A stretch of DNA of 64,000 nucleotides from Gnetum montanum (Eukaryota; Streptophyta; Gnetopsida; Gnetales; Gnetaceae): assembly GCA_015680685.1 (NCBI GenBank), contig MNCI01030961.1:268276-332275 (forward strand), in the 5' to 3' direction. The position numbers were made by a program, and so were the translations under genes. Positions 57,540 through 64,000 of the stretch are shown here, piece after piece (within the stretch, counting starts at the first letter, position 1; each line of letters begins with the position of its first letter). The notes beneath the pieces are model-generated. The model was not told the DNA's origin, ran no database searches, and worked only from the letters and a program-made list of their open reading frames with translations.

Positions 57540-57615
57540 TTCCATCAAAATTAAATCCATGACTTGGATCTTTCACATGAAGAGTCTTTATGACTAGGTT
57601 AACACCTCAATGTTA
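57540..57615 (-). mobile_element. Degraded third SINE-like head
   Basis: Shares CCATGACTTGG, ACTAGG and AACACCTCAATGTTA with 11070-11125. The pol III boxes are decayed. Confidence 0.35.
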
Positions 57616-58746
57616 GGCTAAGAATTTGACTATAGGTATATCTAAGATATATAACTAACTTGATATTTTAGAAGAACTTAAGATAAACATAACAATGTTA
57701 AATTATGGGGGCTATTGAATCCCAGCGCAACATTAGTAATAAGACAAGAAAATTTAGAGTATATCATAAGTTTGAAAATAAGTACATATTAACGAAAAAA
57801 TATGTAAAGAAAAAATTTCTTGATTTTAGGACTATCTACCATTGAACTCTTGATTGCTTTAAGCTTTACTTTTTTTTTACTCTTTTAATATATTGAAGAT
57901 CATCAATTTTTACAATAAGTACCAATAAGTATAGTTGCTTTATTAATTTTTACTTATCATAGGTCATTGCAAGATTGGTAGAAATTGATCCAAAATATGT
58001 CAATCTTTGTAGCTAGTACAACATGGATTGATAACATCAAGTTTTGGGAGAAAGTACTTTGTGAAGGAATGGAGATATCAATTTGACTCATTGGAGCAAT
58101 CTAAATCAAGCATCAAAGAGAACCAAGATTGCAATATAGTTCAATAACTTTGCAACTGACTGATATCAAATTATTTGGTGCAAATAGACTACCTAAATAA
58201 TGATTTTTCTTATTTTATTTAAGTCTTCTTCAATATAAATGAACAAGTTCAATGATGAATAAGGGCTTTTTTTCAAACTTAAAAGAAACCCATGCCAAAT
58301 GGAACCCCTTCTTATGTTCTTGAATTGAAAGTCATTAAGTAAGATTATTGGTACTTTGTGGCAACCAATGACCATTTGATATTTTATAGGGCTATGAATT
58401 TTGCTACTTTTTATGGACAAAAAAGCAAGATCACATATTAGGTGACATCTCCTTTGTAATCTTTTAATGATTTTATATGTTTTGAATTTGTTTTAATCAT
58501 TCTTTCCACCTTTGAACTTAAGATTAGAAGTTACAGTGAGGACTTTGATTTTACTTATGAGTGAAAATGATAAGTGTGGAGTTTCAATTGAATCTAGACC
58601 TAATTATTTATTATCTTGATGATATTTTGGACTTTGAATCATTCCTACAAGGATACGAATCACGAGTTATTCATGGACAATATGACATCTCTACAATGAA
58701 GATAATAACAAAGCTAATTTAGCACCAAACTTTAGCTAGCTCATCA
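57616..58746 (+). mobile_element. Possible old LTR ending at 58746
   Basis: AT-rich DNA ending in AGCTCATCA, followed by a primer-site-like sequence (58750-58768: TTGGCATTGTTAGCAAGGA). The LTR start was not found, so the left boundary is only that of the searched stretch. Its element would include the gag relic downstream. Confidence 0.35.
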
Positions 58747-58899
58747 AATTGGCATTGTTAGCAAGGAGACTAGTCGAGTTAATAATAATCAAGGGTTATG
58801 TATATTTTTAGGTTTATTTTATAGATTTAGAACTTTTAAATAGGTATGCAATATTTTCTTTTGTTAAGTAGTTTTAGAAATGTTTTATTTTAATTGTTT

Positions 58900-60134
58900 T
58901 TCTTGTATGAAAAACTTTAAAAACAAGGAAAAGGTACAATTCCAAGAATTAGCCCTCTTATCTCTCAACTTGAAGAAACTATTAAAAAATTTACAATCAA
59001 GGTAGTCATTTCATTGGTAATTAAATCAATTTGTAAAGTCTTAGGATTGGTTATCCATGAATGTGCTAAGGAGGAATGTGACTATTAAATGAAACCAACA
59101 AAGCAACCTAAAAATCCAACATGAATTCAGCCACCTAGCAATACCATTATTTTTTATAAACGTACTTGAACCAATTTGAGATCAAATCAAGAGAAACAAA
59201 GATAACCTAGTATTATCCCTGTAACTTCTTTTGAGAAGCAACACCATAACAAAAAGGAAGATTCAATAAAAATTTTTCAAGAAATGGAAAGGAAACAATC
59301 TAAAATTTCTACATCTTTTAACCTTCGTTTTGATATTTCAACTATTCTAATGCAAACCATGAGTTCAACTATGGTAGTAGGTTCTCAAAATGTAAGTTTT
59401 ATCAAAGTACTAAGTAATGTAACAACAATGGAAGGAACTACTTAATCGATGAATACATTAAATGAGAAAATTCCAATTACATCAGTAGCCTTTCTTTCCA
59501 TACCAAGTCCAATTGTAACCCCAAAAGCAACTACTACTTTTACAATTGGGTATCCTTCATACCATAGATCTCCTCCATGTTCTTTTGGCTTAATTCATTT
59601 TTCCTTTAGTAGTATAGGTTCTAATATTCTAGTTGGATAGGCTTACCAAGGACAAGCTCTTGAGAATTTATTAAATTAAAGAACATCAATAATACATCAA
59701 GGATTGTTAGTTTTTCCCTAAGGTAGACACATGGAGGTAAAAAAACATTCACTTATCACCTATTTCTAGGGGGAAAATTGATGAAGATTTAGTCAGATAT
59801 AAGAGAATTTGAAACCACACTAGCAATCTTGGCACTTCAAAGTGGAGATAGAACTAAGATGATTGCCTTGAAATCAAACTTAAAGGATAAAGCTGATTTT
59901 TGGCTACAAATCCTTAGGACACAAATTAGTTCATGGAATGAATTCAAGGCTACCTTTCTCCAAATATTTCTTTCCAATGATAGGTTGTATTCATTAAGGA
60001 AGTAGCTAGTGAGCTTCAATCAACAAGGAAATGAGGATTATGAGAGTGCTTTTAATAGGTTTAAAGGGTTGTGTTTAAAAAATTCCAATCATGGATTTGC
60101 ATCCCATCAACTTCTCCAAATCTTTGTAGAAGGC
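58900..60134 (+). pseudogene. gag relic of an older gypsy element
   Basis: The readable core at 59820-60134 includes KADFWLQILRTQISSWNEFK, ATFLQIFLSND, NQQGNEDYESAFNRFKGLCL and HGFASHQLLQIFVEG. It matches the retrotransposon gag domain (W...L...I.SW.EL...F...F; GES..EAW.RFK.LL..CP.HG). It differs from the gag of the other elements here. It is cut at 60134 by the LTR of element D. Confidence 0.75.
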
Positions 60135-60992
60135 TAATGAGTCATCATTATAAGGCCCTAATGTCAAATATGTGATGTCAGAGCCTTGATGTCGCATATG
60201 CAAAGTCATCTCATCTAGGTTTGCCTATAAATATGACACTTGGATGCTCAAATGAGGGGATTTAGAGCTAGTAGCTAGTAGATGATAGTTTTTGTTTCTA
60301 GTTTATTCTCCTTAAAGTTTGTTATTCCTAGTGCATGTCCACTTGTGATGTTTGTAATCATACAACACCTTTGTTCAAGTGTGACATATTTGGACATGTT
60401 ACATGACTAGCAATAAAGATCAAGATTTCTCCCATCCTTGTAGCATCCACTTAGATTATTATTACTTTTAATTGTTAATTATTTACTACTTTCTTTACTT
60501 AAGCATTTTCATTTATTGCAATTTCAATTTACTATTCTTGATATTAAGAAAAATGTATGTGCCTTAATCACAAGCATTTAAGTGTTGATACTTGGTAATA
60601 CAGAGGTGTATCTTTTGGCACAATTAGTGATGTACACTTGGAAATCCCATAAATAGCCTCATGAAGTCCAAGATGTGTGCAAATGGTTAAGCATGAATAC
60701 TCATTGCCATAGGCTAGTTTAGATCTTGTTTTTCATTACTCCTTATTCTAATTAATTTATCTCTTTTTTGTCATCAGGAGTAGCATAGAAATTAGATAAC
60801 ATCATATGCCTTACTTTGGACTAAACCATACATGACAAAGCTACCACTAGTCCAAGAAGGAAGATAACAAACTATGATAAAAGCATATCTATCTAGATGC
60901 CACAACTAGTCCCATCAATGGAATTCAAGTAGATCATGTGTGAATGCTTGTAATTCGTATGGTTAAGCGTAGGGCTACCTCACCACTCATCA
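60135..60992 (+). mobile_element. 5' LTR of element D
   Basis: Starts TAATGAGTCATC (TG mutated to TA) and ends CACTCATCA. GATGTC/AATGTC repeats at 60150-60205 are decayed versions of the GATATC cluster, followed by the TATA box CTATAAATA (60225-60233). Confidence 0.85.
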
Positions 60993-60993
60993 T

Positions 60994-61011
60994 TGATGTC
61001 ATTGTTAAGGA
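60994..61011 (+). other. Heavily deaminated primer-binding site of element D
   Basis: TGATGTCATTGTTAAGGA differs from the tRNA-Asp complement at 8 of 18 positions, all G-to-A or C-to-T transitions. Confidence 0.8.
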
Positions 61012-61109
61012 TGGTGCTGGTTACCTAGGTTAGTTATATTATACATGATTGTTGTAAAGGAATTAATGATTTATCTTTCAGAAACTCTTAGCTCACACAT
61101 ATCATAAAC

Positions 61110-62500
61110 CAAAAATAATGTCTCTCACACATGAAAGTGACTATGCATTATATAGTAAACACATTCATTAGAGAACTATTGAGATATACGATGAAGAAGA
61201 TTGGAGTGATAAACTTATGCAGGATTTCTTATGATCATGATCACCTTGACGACACTCAAGGATAAAATTCACATAAGGTAGATAATATTGGAGAAGACGA
61301 TGTTGGTCCTAGACTAGGGGAGGCCTCAAGGCCTAATACCTCCTTGAAACCCAGAAATGATAAATCAAAGGACCCCAAGGAACACCATAGAAGCCATGGA
61401 AATTCTTCTAGCTCCTTATCTTCCTCTTTTCCTTCAACATCTAGTTCTAATGAAGATGAATGTAGGTATAGAGATGAAGCTCCATTAATAGGTTAGAATA
61501 AAAACTAGAATCAAACCCATAGGAAAAGTCAAAGAAGTCACCATGAACATAGAAATTTCTCTCACAATTTTTTTGATGATGATGAACCCTTGTTGGCCAC
61601 TAAGAGCCTAATGCATATCATAGAGGCTATTAAGATACCTCACAAGCATCACGAAAAGAGACATGTACTTAAGCTTGACCTGAACAATATCCCTAAACTT
61701 CCAAGAGGCTATGATTCAAATTTGCAATAGCATTTACAAGCCTTCCATGATGCCTATGCTTATTAAAACATTGAAAGTGAATGGAAAAAGCTTAAGCTCT
61801 TTCCTAGGACACTGATTGATAGAGTCGAAGTGTGGTATCAATCATTGAGATCAAATTCAATCCAATGATGGTCTATAATGGTGGAACTATTTAACAAGAG
61901 ATACCAAACCTATGCAAGGGTGTCAAATTTAAGGAAAAAAATCCAAGAGTGGAAACAAAAATAACACAAACCCTTGGACATGGCCTTAGATAGATATTAT
62001 GCCTTACTAAATAGATTCCTAGGACATGGTTTCTCCAAGGAAAGGTAACTTTACCACATCATAGATGGGCTTTGTAATGAAACATGGGAAATCCTTGGTA
62101 TGTATGCACTAGGAAAATTATATGAGCTGCAAAGCCATCAACTCAAAGAGTTAATAGGGTGTGTGGAAAAAGAAGAAGGAGAGATATGCAAATAAGAGAA
62201 TGTTGAGAAATATCAATGGGACTCAACTCTTCAATCAAAGAAGGTCCAAATTTATGGTAAGGAGAATGAAACTACTCTCGATAAGGTGGTTCCACAACAA
62301 ACCTTGCTGACGAAGAAGTCTATTGATGATCTAGAAGCAAAGTTTAATTGGATTTCCAAATGGATAAACGAAAATGTCACAACTCTTATTGAGATGATCA
62401 TGGAAAAGAGCATGCAACATAATCCATGCAATCACAATAAACAAAGGACACAAAACTAGGAAATAATGAGGAACACTTTTCAGCAAACGAGACAAGTGGC
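61110..62500 (+). pseudogene. gag of element D
   Basis: N-terminal acidic region, a Ser-rich stretch (61400-61440) and an Arg/His-rich stretch. Then DDDEPLLATKSLMHIIEAIK (near 61580-61640), LDLNNIPKLPRGYDSN, SEWKKLKLFPRTLIDRVEVW, LDMALDRYYALLNRFLGHGF and HIIDGLCNETWEILGMYALG. Stops interrupt it. It includes the core gag domain but no zinc knuckle. Confidence 0.85.
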
Positions 62501-62639
62501 TGACAAAAGTGAGGCTAAAGATTCAACCATAGACAAAGATAATGGATACCACCTATGAATATATGATGATCAAAAGAGTCATTACCTAGTCTTGTTGCAT
62601 CTACAAGAGTATTGGTCAAGTGCCTTAAATCTAAAGTTT

Positions 62640-63470
62640 GTGCAGAAGCACATGACCAAGAGATTTCCTTTCCCACAAGGTAATTATGGACAATCCCACA
62701 ACCAATTGTACCATCCTATGGGGACTTATTACTCGCATCAACATGGTCATCAACCATAGTGGGAATAATCACAATCATGGGGGAGGCCACCACCAAATCA
62801 ACCATATCCACTAAAATTGCATGGATATTACATTCAACACCTTATTTCGCCAACCAGTTTTACACCCTCTACTTTTAATCATCACTATCACTCTCCTAAG
62901 TACCATCAATACATGAAATTCCTTGAAGGTTCACCACCTCGTGCCTCTTACCATCCAACATACCCTCAATATTGTCATAATTTACCTCCATATATGCCAT
63001 CACCAGTAACTCAAGAAGGTTTAGCTCCACAATATCAACAAATTATTGCCACTTGTGCTGTAAATGTGCATAGACATGCTAACACCAATGGGTCCCAACC
63101 ACAACATTGAAAGCATTGGTTCTAGAGGAAAGGCCATAAGCTAAAGAAAACCATGCATGGACCTATTACATCAACTAAGCTAGCACAAGGCCAACTTGGT
63201 GCACCAAATTTCCTATCTCAACTAATGGCCTCCGACCATACCCTAGGTCCACCATCCATTAGTACTTTAATCCCAAATCCAACTAATGAATCTATAAGCA
63301 TGGGAAGACAAATAAATCCATGCATATAGTCTTATGATCAAGGGTGCACTCATGGGTTAGCCTTCTATAATGTTAATACACCTCAAAACCTAACCCACCA
63401 TACATATAACAATCAAATGTGTGACCAAAAATTTTCCTGCCTAGCAACCACACCACAAATAGACACCTAG
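62640..63470 (+). pseudogene. Pro/Tyr/His-rich C-terminal extension of element D gag
   Basis: Open at 62817-63110: HHYHSPKYHQYMKFLEGSPP, ASYHPTYPQYCHNLPPYMPS. It continues to GRQINPC and SYDQGCTHG near 63310-63355. Homologous to 40263-40500 and 38908-39203 of E1. Low complexity; function unknown. Confidence 0.7.
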
Positions 63471-63555
63471 TGGCTAGGGTATGGATAATTTCCAATGTTT
63501 CATATATGCATGGATCCTACTTATCCACTTATTAATCCTTGACATGGACAAACAT

Positions 63556-64000
63556 TTAGTCATGGGGGTTATCTCCCATTCTAATATTCTAAATTTTTAA
63601 GTGACTTTTTATCTTTTTATTTTACAATTTTCTGTTATTTTCATATTTCTTGACCTAATTCATCCTATTTCTTTCAATTTTTTCTCATTGTTGTTTTCAT
63701 TTTCTTTTGTAATATCACTCATGAATAAAATGATCATGTTTCCCATTGAGGTGATGTTTTCTTTATGTTGTCGAGTCATAAGAGATTGATTATTCAAACA
63801 TTGAGACCACGACATCCATCCGCCCATTCAATTAATAAGAGGTCCTTGCTCTAGTCAAAATAGTATTCTTTTCCATTACCCAAATCAAAAATAACTTCAT
63901 AATCATTGTGTCCAAATAGAAGAGTGCAGAACCAAGGTGGAATGTAAAGGGTGTGACATCAAGGGGATTTCTGGATTCTCTTTGGTCACTTCTATATGTT
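63556..64000 (+). other. Post-pol type spacer of element D
   Basis: Begins with the G-rich motif TTAGTCATGGGGGT (63556-63569), then a T-rich tract (63600-63720) and sequence shared with E1 (CCCATTCAATTAATAAGAGG). An internal promoter and 3' ORF would be expected right of the window. Confidence 0.6.

Larger units (their letters stand above)
60135..64000 (+). mobile_element. Element D: gag-only LTR retrotransposon, runs off the right edge
   Basis: LTR 60135-60992, decayed primer site, gag, Pro/Tyr-rich region, then directly the post-pol type spacer with its G-rich motif. There is no pol between gag and that motif. Same family type as E1 by LTR length (858 bp), gag and downstream sequence. It sits inside the gag relic, left flank AAGGC (60130-60134). 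The right TSD is outside the window. Confidence 0.85.

Overview
This 64 kb window looks like intergenic DNA of a large plant nuclear genome, probably a seed plant and perhaps a gymnosperm. It is AT-rich and poor in CpG. It is filled with nested, mostly decayed Ty3/gypsy LTR retrotransposons whose primer-binding sites match plant tRNA-Asp, as in the Tat/Athila lineages. There are also remnants of an RTE-type LINE and tRNA-headed SINE-like sequence. No intact host gene, tRNA, rRNA or CRISPR array was found. The species cannot be named from the sequence alone.

Layout. The window opens with the 5' LTR (41-1094) of a minus-strand element that runs off the left edge. Bases 1095-12564 are copy A of a segmental duplication: a gypsy remnant (part of RT, protease, gag and a clipped LTR), about 3.7 kb of unrecognised DNA, a hypothetical host-like gene, a SINE-like head and a LINE tail. 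Bases 12565-18247 hold a third partial copy of the host-like gene, an array of short repeats derived from it, and a long RTE LINE relic. Element C (18248-29270, minus) is a decayed but nearly complete gypsy element with gag, PR, RT, RNase H, IN and an extra 3' ORF. From its RT gene (25097) onward it lies in copy B of the duplication, which runs to 53684.

Copy B is split by two later insertions that copy A lacks. Element E1 (32975-43182, minus, TSD CAAGT) carries gag but no pol, and itself contains a solo LTR (39209-40237, TSD TGGAT). Element E2 (45072-51861, plus) carries gag and integrase but no PR, RT or RNase H. Removing both leaves about 11.6 kb, against about 11.5 kb in copy A. The right end (53685-64000) is low-complexity DNA, an old gypsy gag relic, and a gag-only element D (from 60135) related to E1 and inserted into that relic.

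How the parts work together. The elements share LTR ends (TGATGAG...CTCATCA), the tRNA-Asp primer site and a gag signature (DEPLLAT...). The most interesting module is in C and E1: between the pol position and the 3' LTR there is a cluster of GATATC-like palindromes with a TATA box, resembling the elements' own U3 promoters. It is followed by a G-rich PPT-like motif, a short intron-like segment, and an ATG directly after the splice acceptor that opens a coiled-coil 3' ORF. This looks like a self-contained internal gene of the retrotransposon. All coding regions here carry stops or frameshifts, so these are fossils of the system.
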